Positions 1 through 6,326 are shown, counted from the stretch's first letter. The stretch is DNA of 7,365 nucleotides from Actinomycetes bacterium (GCA_023438885.1 JAEXPS010000093.1:1-7365); one strand, 5' to 3'. Numbers and translations are program-made. Notes: a model not told the origin generated them from the letters alone.

Positions 1-433
1 GTGCGAGGTCGAGGGCCGCCTCCACCTCGTGCCGGCCGTGAGCCCTGTGGTGCCGCAGGTCGAGCAGGGAGCCGGGGTAGTCCTCGCTGTCCGCGGCGAT
101 CCAGCCGACGCCGGCGGCGCGCAGCACCAGGGCGGCAGGCAGCGCGCTCTGGTGGTCGGAGACGAACACGACCGCCCGCTCGTACCGTCCCTGCAGGCGG
201 CGAACCAGGCGAGCGAGCTCCTCCCCGTCGAACGGTGGCGCGTGGTACCCGGTCCAGGGCGCGTGGTACCCGATCACCTCGTCGACGCCGGGCAGCAGGG
301 CGGCGGCCTGGCGCCCGGCGGGAGAGACCAGCAGGTCGACGCGGTCGCCGCCGGTGCCGAGGGCCCGCACGGCGGGCCCCGTCAGCAGCACGTCGCCGTC
401 GCTGTCGAGCCGCACGGCCAGCACCCGGCTCAC
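1..433 (-). CDS. Glycosyltransferase family 9 (heptosyltransferase-like), N-terminal part, truncated by window edge
   Basis: The first 144 codons are present and the gene continues past position 1. The GTG start at 431-433 overlaps the TGA of the preceding gene (GTGA, 430-433), so it is the third gene of the operon and probably translationally coupled. The protein opens with a Rossmann strand, VLAVRLDSDGDVLLTGPAVRAL (residues 4-25), which resembles the GT-B N-terminal signature of the ADP-heptose:LPS heptosyltransferase family (RxDxxGDxxxxxPxxxxL). Later segments also fit: a strand around 87-92, HQSALPAALVLRAAGV (94-109), and a stretch ending LLDLRHH...RHEVEAALDL near 123-143. The family transfers heptose or another sugar from a nucleotide donor on the cytoplasmic face. 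The C-terminal donor-binding domain is outside the window, so donor specificity cannot be judged. Residues 55-68 hold a small tandem repeat. Family assignment is good; the substrate is inference. Confidence 0.85.
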   Translation of the reverse strand, partial: MSRVLAVRLDSDGDVLLTGPAVRALGTGGDRVDLLVSPAGRQAAALLPGVDEVIGYHAPWTGYHAPPFDGEELARLVRRLQGRYERAVVFVSDHQSALPAALVLRAAGVGWIAADSEDYPGSLLDLRHHRAHGRHEVEAALDLA

Positions 434-1956
434 GGCGTCGCCTCCGCGGGGGCGGGCGGCGACGCGAACCGCCGCACGTGGGCGAGCGCGGCCTCCAGGT
501 CGCCGACCGCGACGGGGGCGCTGGTCACCTCGTCGGGCAGGGTGTGCGGGGTGGGCACCAGCACCGCCCGGGCCCCGGCCGCCAGCGCCGCCCCGACGTC
601 GGCACCCGTGTCGCCGACGACCACGCACTCCCACGGCGCCAGGCCCAGCCGGCCCGCCGCGTGCAGCACCAGACCGGGATCGGGCTTCCGGCAGCCGCAC
701 CCGTCCGCCGGGGCGTGGGGGCAGACGGCGACCACATCGAGGGGTCCCAGCAGCTCGGCGACCCGCTGGTTGACGGCGGCGACGTCCTGCGCCGAAAGGC
801 GCCCCAGCCCCACCGCCGACTGGTTGGTGACGAGGCCCACGGCCAGGCCGTCCGACCGGAGCTCGTCCAGCACCCGGCGCGCCCCCGGTACGGGGACGAC
901 CAGGTCCGGGTCGCCGTTGTACGGCACGTCGTGCACCAGCGTGCCGTCGCGATCGAAGAGCACCGCACGCACCGGCGGACGCCAGGGCCGGTCGTCGCTG
1001 CGGATCGTGCCGGCCAGCCGATGGGCGACGGCGGCGGGCGGGATCAGCGCCGACGTCCAGGCCATCCGGGCCCACTCGGTGGTCCAGCCCGCGTCGCCCG
1101 GCCGCGGACCCGGGGCGATGCGCCGGGCGAGGAACTCGCCCGTCAGGGCAGCCCAGGCTGCCACCCCCACCAGCGCCGTGCGGCGCAGACCCGCCGCCCG
1201 AGCGGTCAGGGCGAGCAGCCCGGCCAGCACCGTGGCGACGTGCCGGGGGAACCGGCCCGTGCCCACCTGCGCCACGAAGCGCCATCGCGGCCCGTGCAGG
1301 GCGCGCAGCAGCGCGTCGTCACGTGCACCGGCCTGTGTCCGCAGGCTGATGGCGCCCCCGGCGCTGCGCACCGGATGGACGGTGACGCGCGTCCCCGTGG
1401 TCAGGCGGCAGCCGTGGCGTCGCAGCCGGACGGCCAGGTCGGCGTCCTCGCGATACGCCCGGGGAAAGCGTTCGTCGAAGCCGTCGACGGCCTCCAGCGC
1501 GGAGCGCGGGATCGCGGCGTCGGCGGTCGCCCACAGCGCCCGTTCGAGGGCGTGGGTGTTCCGCTCCCAGTCCGTCGGGCGCGGCCCGACCGGCACCCGC
1601 AGCCGCCCGTACGACGCCCCCTCGCCGTCGGCGAGGGCGGTCAGGTCGTCGGCGAGGCGCTCGCCCCAGCCGGGTGGTAGCACCACGTCGTCGTCGAGGA
1701 ACACCACCCAGGGCGTCGTCACCTGCCGCCACCCCGCGTTGCGCGCGACCGCAGGGCCGCGCCCACCGGTACGCACCGTGCGGACCGGCATGGCGACGGT
1801 GCCGGTCTCCAGCGGCAGGTGCGGCCCGCCGCGGCGGTCGTCGGCGAGCACCACGAGCTGCGGCGGCGGGCCACCCGCGCGGGCGAGCGACGCGAGCATC
1901 CGCGCCAGTTCCGGGCGCCCGACAGTCGGCACCACGGCCGACCAGGCGGCGGTCAT
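430..1956 (-). CDS. Bifunctional protein: family 2 glycosyltransferase fused to a GmhB-like HAD-IIIA phosphatase
   Basis: 508 aa; its ATG overlaps the upstream TGA (ATGA, 1953-1956) and its TGA overlaps the next GTG. Residues 1-230 are a GT2 (GT-A fold) domain: VVPTVGR (8-14), the metal-binding FLDDDV (87-91) and the acceptor-side DGFDERFPRAYREDADLAVRL (158-178) with its ED pair. Residues 238-275 are Ala/Leu-rich and may contact the membrane. Residues 329-495 form a HAD phosphatase: nucleophile and acid/base DRDGT (335-339), TN (377-378), zinc loop CPHAP...CGC (Cys412, His414, Cys420, Cys422) running into RKPDPG with Lys424, and GDTGAD (448-453). The zinc loop is typical of GmhB (heptose 1,7-bisphosphate 7-phosphatase) and HisB-N. 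The all-sugar context favours GmhB, but histidinol-phosphate-like activity is not excluded by motif. All catalytic residues appear intact in both halves, so this is a true fusion rather than a frameshift artefact. Which sugar is handled is inferred. Confidence 0.9.
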   Translation of the reverse strand: MTAAWSAVVPTVGRPELARMLASLARAGGPPPQLVVLADDRRGGPHLPLETGTVAMPVRTVRTGGRGPAVARNAGWRQVTTPWVVFLDDDVVLPPGWGERLADDLTALADGEGASYGRLRVPVGPRPTDWERNTHALERALWATADAAIPRSALEAVDGFDERFPRAYREDADLAVRLRRHGCRLTTGTRVTVHPVRSAGGAISLRTQAGARDDALLRALHGPRWRFVAQVGTGRFPRHVATVLAGLLALTARAAGLRRTALVGVAAWAALTGEFLARRIAPGPRPGDAGWTTEWARMAWTSALIPPAAVAHRLAGTIRSDDRPWRPPVRAVLFDRDGTLVHDVPYNGDPDLVVPVPGARRVLDELRSDGLAVGLVTNQSAVGLGRLSAQDVAAVNQRVAELLGPLDVVAVCPHAPADGCGCRKPDPGLVLHAAGRLGLAPWECVVVGDTGADVGAALAAGARAVLVPTPHTLPDEVTSAPVAVGDLEAALAHVRRFASPPAPAEATP

Positions 1957-3608
1957 GGGGTGGCACCCGCGAACATCGCCGCCCGCCGCACCACGTGGGG
2001 GCCCAGCACCATGACGTCGACGGGCGCCGACCCGAACAGCTCGAGCGCGTCACGAGGGTCGTCCACCATCGGCCGGCCGGCGGTGTTGAGGCTGGTGTTG
2101 ACGAGCACCGGCAACCCGGTCCGCTCGTCGAAGGCCTCGAGGAGCCGCGCGAGCCGCGGCTGCGAGCCGGGGTCCACCGTCTGGATGCGGGCAGTGCCGT
2201 CCACGTGCACGGTGGCCGGGATGCGGGCGCGCCACGCGTCGTCGACCCGGTGCACGAACAGCATGTAGGGGCTGGGCAGCGGACCGTCGTGGAAGATCGC
2301 CCCGGCCCGCTCGGCCAGCACCATCGGGGCCACCGGACGGAACTGCTCGCGCCCCTTGACGTCGTTCAGCCGCTCGACGTTCGTGGCATGCCCCGGGTGC
2401 GCCAGCAGCGAGCGCTGCCCCAGCGCCCGGGGGCCGAACTCGGCTCGCCCGTCGAACCACGCGACCACGGCGTTGCCGGCCAGCGCATCGGCCACCTCGC
2501 CGGCGAGGTCGTCGGGCGTGGTGAACGGCACCGCTGCCGCCCGCAGCCATGCCGCGAGCTCGTCGTCCCCCCACCCTCGGCCGAGGGCGGCGGACGGCAT
2601 CGGCTCGAGGCGTTCGCCGAGGTCGGCGGCCACCTGGAGGGCGGCTCCGAGCGCGGTGCCCGAGTCGCCGGACGCGGGTTGCACCCAGACCTCGTCGAAT
2701 CCTGCCTCCCGCCAGATCCGCGAGTTCGCCACGCAGTTGAGCGCCACGCCGCCGGCCATCGTCAGCGCGGTGTCGCCGGTGCTGGCGCGCAGCCACCGCG
2801 CGAGCTCCACCAGCACCTCCTCGACGCGTGCCTGGACGGAGGCGGCGAGATCGGCGTGGGCCTCGGAACACGCCTCGTCGTGCGGGTCGCGGGGCGGCGC
2901 CCAGGCGGACCAGTCGGGGACGGGCGCGACGAAGCCGCCGTCGCCCGTGGTGCGGACGGTGCGCCGCAGCTCCGGCAGCAGCACGGGCCGCCCGTAGGCG
3001 GCGAGGGCCATCACCTTGTACTCGTCCGAGGAGCGCAGGAACCCCAGGTGCTCGGTGAGCGACTCGTACAGCAGGCCGAGCGAGTCCGGCAGCTCCTGGC
3101 CGGCCAGCACTCGCAGGCGGCCGCCGTCGTAGTGACCCGCCAGGTGGGAGGCGCGCTCGCCGCGCCCGTCCAGCACCAGCACGCTGCAGGTCTCGTAGGG
3201 GGAGGCGAGGGCGGCGGACGCCGCGTGGGCCACGTGATGCGCGACGAACCGCACGCGCGCCGTGTCGAGCCCGGGCAGCGCCGCCCGCAGGAAGCCGGGG
3301 ACGTTGTCCGCATACATCTGCCGCAGGTGGTCCCACGGGTCGGCGAGTCCCAGGGACTCCGCGGGCTTGCTCAGCGCGGGGTCGTAGCTGTAGGCAACCG
3401 CGTCGAGGTCGCCCGGGGCCAGTCCGGACTCGGCCAGGCACCAGGCCATCGCCTTCTCGGGCAGCTCCCAGGCGGAGAACGGCACGGGCCTCTTGCCGTG
3501 CTTGCGCCGGCTGAAGCGTTCCTCTTCCACCGCGGACACGACCCGGCCGTCGACCACCAGAGCGGCTGACGGGTCGTGGAACAGCGCGTTGACGCCCAGG
3601 ACTCGCAC
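1953..3608 (-). CDS. O-carbamoyltransferase, NodU/CmcH/TobZ family
   Basis: 551 aa from a GTG start at 3606-3608, chosen because the protein then begins VRVLGVNALFHDPSAALVVDG, the usual N-terminus of this family, and because GGAAGG sits 8 nt upstream. The frame stays open to 3833, but that extension looks non-coding. Family members activate carbamoyl phosphate with ATP and transfer the carbamoyl group to a hydroxyl, commonly on a sugar. The N-terminal Kae1-like domain shows the HHVAH metal-site motif (124-128), LVLDGRGER (144-152), YKVMALAAYG (198-207) and AGGVALNCVANSRI (285-298). The C-terminal YrdC-like domain shows AEFGPRALGQRSLLAHP (389-405), REQFRPVAPMVL (420-431) and LVNTSLNTAGRPM (502-514). 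Length is near the family norm and nothing is missing. It is the first gene of the operon, ahead of two glycosyltransferases, so a sugar acceptor in the same glycan is the likely target (inference). The acceptor cannot be read from the sequence. Confidence 0.95.
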   Translation of the reverse strand: MRVLGVNALFHDPSAALVVDGRVVSAVEEERFSRRKHGKRPVPFSAWELPEKAMAWCLAESGLAPGDLDAVAYSYDPALSKPAESLGLADPWDHLRQMYADNVPGFLRAALPGLDTARVRFVAHHVAHAASAALASPYETCSVLVLDGRGERASHLAGHYDGGRLRVLAGQELPDSLGLLYESLTEHLGFLRSSDEYKVMALAAYGRPVLLPELRRTVRTTGDGGFVAPVPDWSAWAPPRDPHDEACSEAHADLAASVQARVEEVLVELARWLRASTGDTALTMAGGVALNCVANSRIWREAGFDEVWVQPASGDSGTALGAALQVAADLGERLEPMPSAALGRGWGDDELAAWLRAAAVPFTTPDDLAGEVADALAGNAVVAWFDGRAEFGPRALGQRSLLAHPGHATNVERLNDVKGREQFRPVAPMVLAERAGAIFHDGPLPSPYMLFVHRVDDAWRARIPATVHVDGTARIQTVDPGSQPRLARLLEAFDERTGLPVLVNTSLNTAGRPMVDDPRDALELFGSAPVDVMVLGPHVVRRAAMFAGATP

Positions 3609-3616
3609 GGCGACGA

Positions 3617-3622
3617 CCTTCC
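3617..3622 (-). promoter_or_regulatory. Shine-Dalgarno site of the carbamoyltransferase
   Basis: GGAAGG on the minus strand, 8 nt before the GTG at 3608. It decides the start: no comparable site serves the possible upstream starts, and the family N-terminus begins right here. No clear -35/-10 pair for the operon could be picked in 3623-3700; the promoter must lie in this stretch or overlap the divergent SDR promoter. Confidence 0.6.
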
Positions 3623-3720
3623 GCGGATGCGTCCCGCCAAGGGCCCGGGTCCCGAGCTCCGGGGAAGTCGTACGGCCACTGTGAACCACTTCTCGGAGCA
3701 GTGCACCTCGAAGCGCTGCC

Positions 3721-3749
3721 TCGCCGGATGGGCCGACTCGACCTAGCGT
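3721..3749 (+). promoter_or_regulatory. Candidate promoter of the SDR gene (TAGCGT -10)
   Basis: TAGCGT at 3744-3749 fits the TAnnnT pattern of an actinobacterial -10 element, with a weak -35 candidate (TCGCCG, 3721-3726) 17 nt upstream. It lies 56 nt before the ATG at 3806. The same octamer CCTAGCGT recurs before the next gene at 4724-4731, and both sites are preceded by CGCTGCC (3714-3720 and 4695-4701), which supports a shared promoter class. The -35 is poor by itself, and the sigma factor is unknown. Confidence 0.4.
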
Positions 3750-3763
3750 GGCATGGGGTCCGG

Positions 3764-3799
3764 CCTCGGCCTCCGGCGATCGGTACCGAACCGAGGAGG
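3764..3799 (+). promoter_or_regulatory. Possible leader hairpin masking the SDR ribosome binding site
   Basis: CCTCGG (3764-3769) is complementary to CCGAGG (3791-3796). The adjacent CCTCC (3770-3774) is complementary to GGAGG (3795-3799), which is the Shine-Dalgarno core GAGGAGGA (3793-3800). Either helix would bury the ribosome site in the 5' leader; the two exclude each other. A self-complementary TCGGTACCGA (3780-3789) lies in the loop. No known riboswitch class is recognised, and chance pairing in GC-rich DNA is a real alternative. Confidence 0.25.
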
Positions 3800-3805
3800 A
3801 GCGCC

Positions 3806-4669
3806 ATGGCGCACGACGAGCAGACCTTCCCACCCCAGAGCCAGGAGCCGCCCGGCCTGACCGACGAGATGAGCCCGCGGCCGGACCACGGCGAGGAGTC
3901 GTACGTCGGGACGGGCCGCCTGGCGGGCCGCCGAGCGCTGATCACCGGCGGTGACTCCGGTATCGGCCGGGCGGTCGCCATTGCGTTCGCCCGCGAGGGC
4001 GCGGACGTCGCGATCGGCTACCTGCCCGTGGAGCAGCCGGATGCCGAGGAGACGGCGCACTGGATCCGCGAAGCCGGGCGCACGGCGGTGCTGCTGCCGG
4101 GCGACCTGACCGACGAGGCGACGGCGCGCGACCTGCCCCGCCGTGCCGTCGAGGAGCTCGGCGGCCTGGACATCCTCGTCAACAACGCGGGCTTCCAGAT
4201 GGCGCGTCGCACCTCGATCGACGACCTGGCGAGCGAGGACGTCGACCGGGTGCTGCGCACCAACCTGTACGCGCTCCTGTGGGTGACGCAGGCGGCCCTG
4301 CGGTACCTGGGCCCGGGCTCGACGATCATCAACGTCTCCTCGATCCAGGCCTACGAACCGTCCGGGACCCTGCTCGACTACGCGTCCACCAAGGCGGCGA
4401 TCAACAACGCCACGGTCAACCTCGCCGCCGAGCTCGGGGCGCGTGGCATCCGGGTCAACGCCGTGGCTCCGGGGCCGATCTGGACGCCGCTGCAGCCCGC
4501 GACCCAGGACCCCGAGCACCTGAAGACCTTCGGGCGCAACACGCCGCTGGGTCGGGCCGGGCAGCCGGCCGAGGTCGCGCCGGCGTTCGTCTTCCTGGCT
4601 TCGGAGAAGGACGCGAGCTACGTCTCCGGCACCGTGCTCGGCGTCACCGGCGGCCGAGCCGTGTTCTGA
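3806..4669 (+). CDS. SDR family NAD(P)-dependent oxidoreductase, YghA/YhdF-like
   Basis: 287 aa, from an ATG preceded by GAGGAGGA with 5 nt spacing. It reduces or oxidises a carbonyl/alcohol with NAD(P)(H) in the cytosol; E. coli YghA is described as an NADP-dependent aldehyde reductase. The N-terminal ~35 residues (QTFPPQSQEPPGLTDEMSPRPD, then EESYVGTGRLAGR) are the extension that marks this SDR subgroup. Rossmann fold features are TGGDSGIG (47-54), D100 of GDL, NNAG (126-129) and N153. The catalytic set is S179, Y192 and K196 (YxxxK), followed by the APGPIWTPL loop (221-229). The C-terminus GTVLGVTGGRAVF is typical and complete. The gene is monocistronic, divergent from the carbamoyltransferase operon. 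Paralogues of this subgroup are often general-stress genes, which would fit the promoter shared with its neighbour. The physiological substrate is unknown. Confidence 0.93.
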   Translation: MAHDEQTFPPQSQEPPGLTDEMSPRPDHGEESYVGTGRLAGRRALITGGDSGIGRAVAIAFAREGADVAIGYLPVEQPDAEETAHWIREAGRTAVLLPGDLTDEATARDLPRRAVEELGGLDILVNNAGFQMARRTSIDDLASEDVDRVLRTNLYALLWVTQAALRYLGPGSTIINVSSIQAYEPSGTLLDYASTKAAINNATVNLAAELGARGIRVNAVAPGPIWTPLQPATQDPEHLKTFGRNTPLGRAGQPAEVAPAFVFLASEKDASYVSGTVLGVTGGRAVF

Positions 4670-4701
4670 GGCGCGACACGCCCGGGCGAAGGGACGCTGC
4701 C

Positions 4702-4731
4702 TTGCGTGCGGGGACCAAAGGTGCCTAGCGT
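4702..4731 (+). promoter_or_regulatory. Candidate promoter of the PAS-ANTAR gene (TTGCGT / TAGCGT)
   Basis: TTGCGT (4702-4707), an 18-nt spacer and TAGCGT (4726-4731) make a reasonable -35/-10 pair, 50 nt before the ATG at 4782. CGCTGCC directly precedes the -35, and CCTAGCGT matches the element upstream of the SDR gene. This is the better of the two copies. The 112-bp gap between SDR and this gene also holds a loop-less palindrome, CGCCCGGGCG at 4679-4688, which I do not call a terminator. Confidence 0.45.
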
Positions 4732-4781
4732 CGAGGCGGGTCAGGCCAACGGCCCAAGCGCGCCCACGAAGGGAGCCCGCG

Positions 4782-5444
4782 ATGGCGAGCAGCCCTCACG
4801 AGGTCAGCAACGACCTCAGCAACGCCCTGATCGCCGGTGCCGCGAGCGGCACCGGCCCGTTCCGCTACGAAGTCCAGACGGATCGCTGGTGGTGGTCCGA
4901 CGAGGTCTACCGCATGCACGGCTTCGAGCCGGGCGAGGTGGTGCCGACCACCGCGATGATCCTCGCCCACAAGCACCCCGACGACCGCGAGCGGTACGCG
5001 GGTGCCCTGGCCAGCGCCAGCGTGCTCGGCGGCTGGTTCGCCTCCGTACACCGCATCATCGACGCGCACGGCGAGGAGCGGGTCCTCGCGACGGTCGGAG
5101 AGGCCCACACCGCGGCCGACGGGACCGTCAGCGAGATCACCGGTCAGTTCGTCGACGTCACCACATCGGTGCGCCAGCTCGCGGCGACCGAGGCGACCCG
5201 CCAGATCCACGCCGCCGACCGACACCGCGCGGTCATCGACCAGGCCATGGGCGTCGTCGCGGCGCGCACCGGCCTCACTCCGCAGCAGGCGTTCGAGATG
5301 CTGCGCACCGCCTCGATGCGCTCCAACGTCAAGCTCCACACCCTGGCAGAACGCGTGGTGGTCACCGCCCACCGTGGCGACACCGCCCTGCCCGTGGAGC
5401 GCATGGTCGACGACCTGACCGGCGAGGCGTCGGCCGACCGCTAG
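4782..5444 (+). CDS. PAS and ANTAR domain protein, likely RNA-binding transcription antiterminator
   Basis: 220 aa, ATG with GAAGGGAG (4768-4775) upstream. Residues 25-130 form a PAS_3-type sensor domain: GPFRYEVQTDRWWWSDEVYRMHGFEPGE (25-52), a HPDDRERY segment (65-72), HRIIDAHGEERVLATVGEAH (90-109) and ITGQFVDVT (119-127). No LOV-type NCRFLQ cysteine motif is present, so flavin photochemistry is unlikely. A short helical linker (129-148) leads to the ANTAR domain (about 142-195), which has IDQAMGVVAARTGLTPQQAFEMLRTASMRSN with the three-helix pattern of the family. ANTAR proteins bind paired hexaloop hairpins in nascent RNA and prevent termination. Here the PAS domain would supply the signal in place of a receiver domain. 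No kinase or obvious target RNA lies nearby, so the regulated genes are unknown. PAS-ANTAR proteins are common and often multi-copy in actinomycetes. Confidence 0.92.
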   Translation: MASSPHEVSNDLSNALIAGAASGTGPFRYEVQTDRWWWSDEVYRMHGFEPGEVVPTTAMILAHKHPDDRERYAGALASASVLGGWFASVHRIIDAHGEERVLATVGEAHTAADGTVSEITGQFVDVTTSVRQLAATEATRQIHAADRHRAVIDQAMGVVAARTGLTPQQAFEMLRTASMRSNVKLHTLAERVVVTAHRGDTALPVERMVDDLTGEASADR

Positions 5445-5451
5445 ACGGGAG

Positions 5452-5485
5452 CGGGGCTGCGGGCGCTGGTGCCGCCCGCACCCCG
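5452..5485. terminator. Strong bulged hairpin between convergent genes, possible bidirectional terminator
   Basis: GCGGGCG (5459-5465) pairs with CGCCCGC (5473-5479) around a 7-nt loop. The helix extends with T5458-A5480, a bulged C5457, GGGG (5453-5456) with CCCC (5481-5484) and C5452-G5485, about 13 bp in all. It lies 7 bp after the PAS-ANTAR stop and 32 bp past the end of the convergent gene. There is no U-tract, as is usual for actinobacterial terminators, so termination is inferred from position and stability. Confidence 0.5.
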
Positions 5486-5517
5486 GACTCCTGCGCCGGC
5501 CGCGGCATCGCTGCCGA

Positions 5518-6282
5518 TCAGCCGAGCGCCACGTCGACCACGAGGGCGCGGTGGTCCGAGACCCCCGCGTCGAGCGCCACCGGGTCGCCGGCGGGCCGCA
5601 CGTGCCCGTCCAGGAGCACGTGGTCCAGCTGGCGCGTGGGGGCGCCGCTCGGGAAGGTGGCGATCGCCGCGGCCGGCTCCCAGCCGGTGAGGCGCCGGGC
5701 CACCCGCGGGCCCGTGTTGAGGTCGCCGAGCAGGGCCAGGGGCCGGGGCAGCGCCCGGCACACCTTGACCAGCGCCCGCAGCTGGACCGCGTTCCAGCCG
5801 CGGATGAAGCTCAGGTGCGTCGCGACGACCGTCAGCGGCCCGGTGGGCGTCTCGAGGACGGCGGCGGCGGCCGCCCGGGGCTCGTCGTGCGTCAGCACCG
5901 GCCGGCGTGAGCCGGGATGGACCATCAGGACGGCACGGCTCAGCGCCGGCAGGGTCGTCACCTCCCACGTGCGGACCGGGTAGCGGCTGAGGAGCGCGAT
6001 CCCGTACGCGGCCGTGTCGGGCTGGCCCTCGCCGGTGGCGGCCACCCAGGTGCCGGGCTCGCCGTGCAGCGTGGCGACGAAGCGGTGGTTGTCGGCCCGC
6101 ATCGCGTCCGCGGCGATCGCCGTCAGGTCCGCCTGGCCGGACCGCGGCTGGTCCCGGTCGACCTCCTGGAGCGCGAGCACGTCGGCGTCGATGCGGCGGA
6201 TGCCCTGCGCGAAGCGCGCCACGTCGACGTGCCCGTCGCTCGGGGAACGCCCGTGGAGGATGTTGAAGGTCGCCAGCCGCAT
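5518..6282 (-). CDS. Endonuclease/exonuclease/phosphatase (EEP) family protein
   Basis: 254 aa from the ATG at 6280-6282. The frame is open to 6333, but the domain begins MRLATFNILHGRSP, so the 17-residue extension is unlikely. EEP hallmarks occur in order: ATFNILHG (N7), LALQEVDRDQPRS (E40), the central YGIALLSRYPV (93-103), VVATHLSF (H156), LLGDLNTGP (D187, N189), LDHVLL (D220, H221) and the terminal VSDHRALVVDV (D243, H244). These form the Mg-dependent phosphodiesterase/phosphatase site shared by AP endonucleases, DNase I and inositol phosphatases. Small bacterial members of this type with 'NILHG' near the N-terminus are usually only assigned to the family, and the substrate (DNA, RNA, phospholipid or small phosphoester) cannot be told here. 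No signal peptide or membrane segment is seen, so it is cytosolic. It converges on the PAS-ANTAR gene and diverges from the nucleotidyltransferase gene. Confidence 0.92.
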   Translation of the reverse strand: MRLATFNILHGRSPSDGHVDVARFAQGIRRIDADVLALQEVDRDQPRSGQADLTAIAADAMRADNHRFVATLHGEPGTWVAATGEGQPDTAAYGIALLSRYPVRTWEVTTLPALSRAVLMVHPGSRRPVLTHDEPRAAAAAVLETPTGPLTVVATHLSFIRGWNAVQLRALVKVCRALPRPLALLGDLNTGPRVARRLTGWEPAAAIATFPSGAPTRQLDHVLLDGHVRPAGDPVALDAGVSDHRALVVDVALG

Positions 6283-6288
6283 CCGGCG

Positions 6289-6294
6289 ATTCTG
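6289..6294 (-). promoter_or_regulatory. Candidate -10 for leaderless expression of the EEP gene
   Basis: CAGAAT on the minus strand (plus-strand ATTCTG) ends 6 nt before the ATG at 6282, the spacing that places transcription start at or next to the start codon. No Shine-Dalgarno-like purine run is seen in the preceding 20 nt. The hexamer matches TATAAT at four of six positions. No convincing -35 was found. Confidence 0.3.
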
Positions 6295-6326
6295 GTCGCC
6301 GACGTGCCGAGGCGCGCGGCGTCGGG

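Noticed and set aside
29..2014. Long plus-strand open frame (661 codons) opposite the glycosyltransferase genes
   Set aside because: Arg/Ser/Ala/Pro-rich low-complexity translation with no recognisable domain. It is the antisense shadow of well-supported minus-strand genes, as expected at this GC content. The long frame at 1-1680 is rejected for the same reason.
1674..3569. Plus-strand open frame of 631 codons opposite the carbamoyltransferase
   Set aside because: Its translation is shadow-like (Arg, Gly, Val, His-rich), while the minus strand encodes every carbamoyltransferase motif in order.
3641..3653. Imperfect palindrome GGGCCCGGGTCCC in the divergent region
   Set aside because: Short, with a mismatch and no second copy; not enough to call an operator.
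3609..3833. N-terminal extension of the carbamoyltransferase to an ATG at 3833
   Set aside because: The 75 extra residues do not resemble the family and would overlap the SDR start. The GTG at 3608 has a good ribosome site and gives the canonical N-terminus.
2050..3981. Second minus-strand open frame of 643 codons across the carbamoyltransferase and the divergent region
   Set aside because: It runs through the SDR start and promoter region, is Arg/Ala-rich and has no domain signature.
4679..4688. CGCCCGGGCG palindrome after the SDR stop codon
   Set aside because: It has no loop and no extended stem, so it cannot form a terminator hairpin; such palindromes are frequent in GC-rich DNA.
4725..5372. 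Minus-strand open frame of 215 codons opposite the PAS-ANTAR gene
   Set aside because: It is antisense to clear PAS and ANTAR motifs, with a repetitive charged translation.
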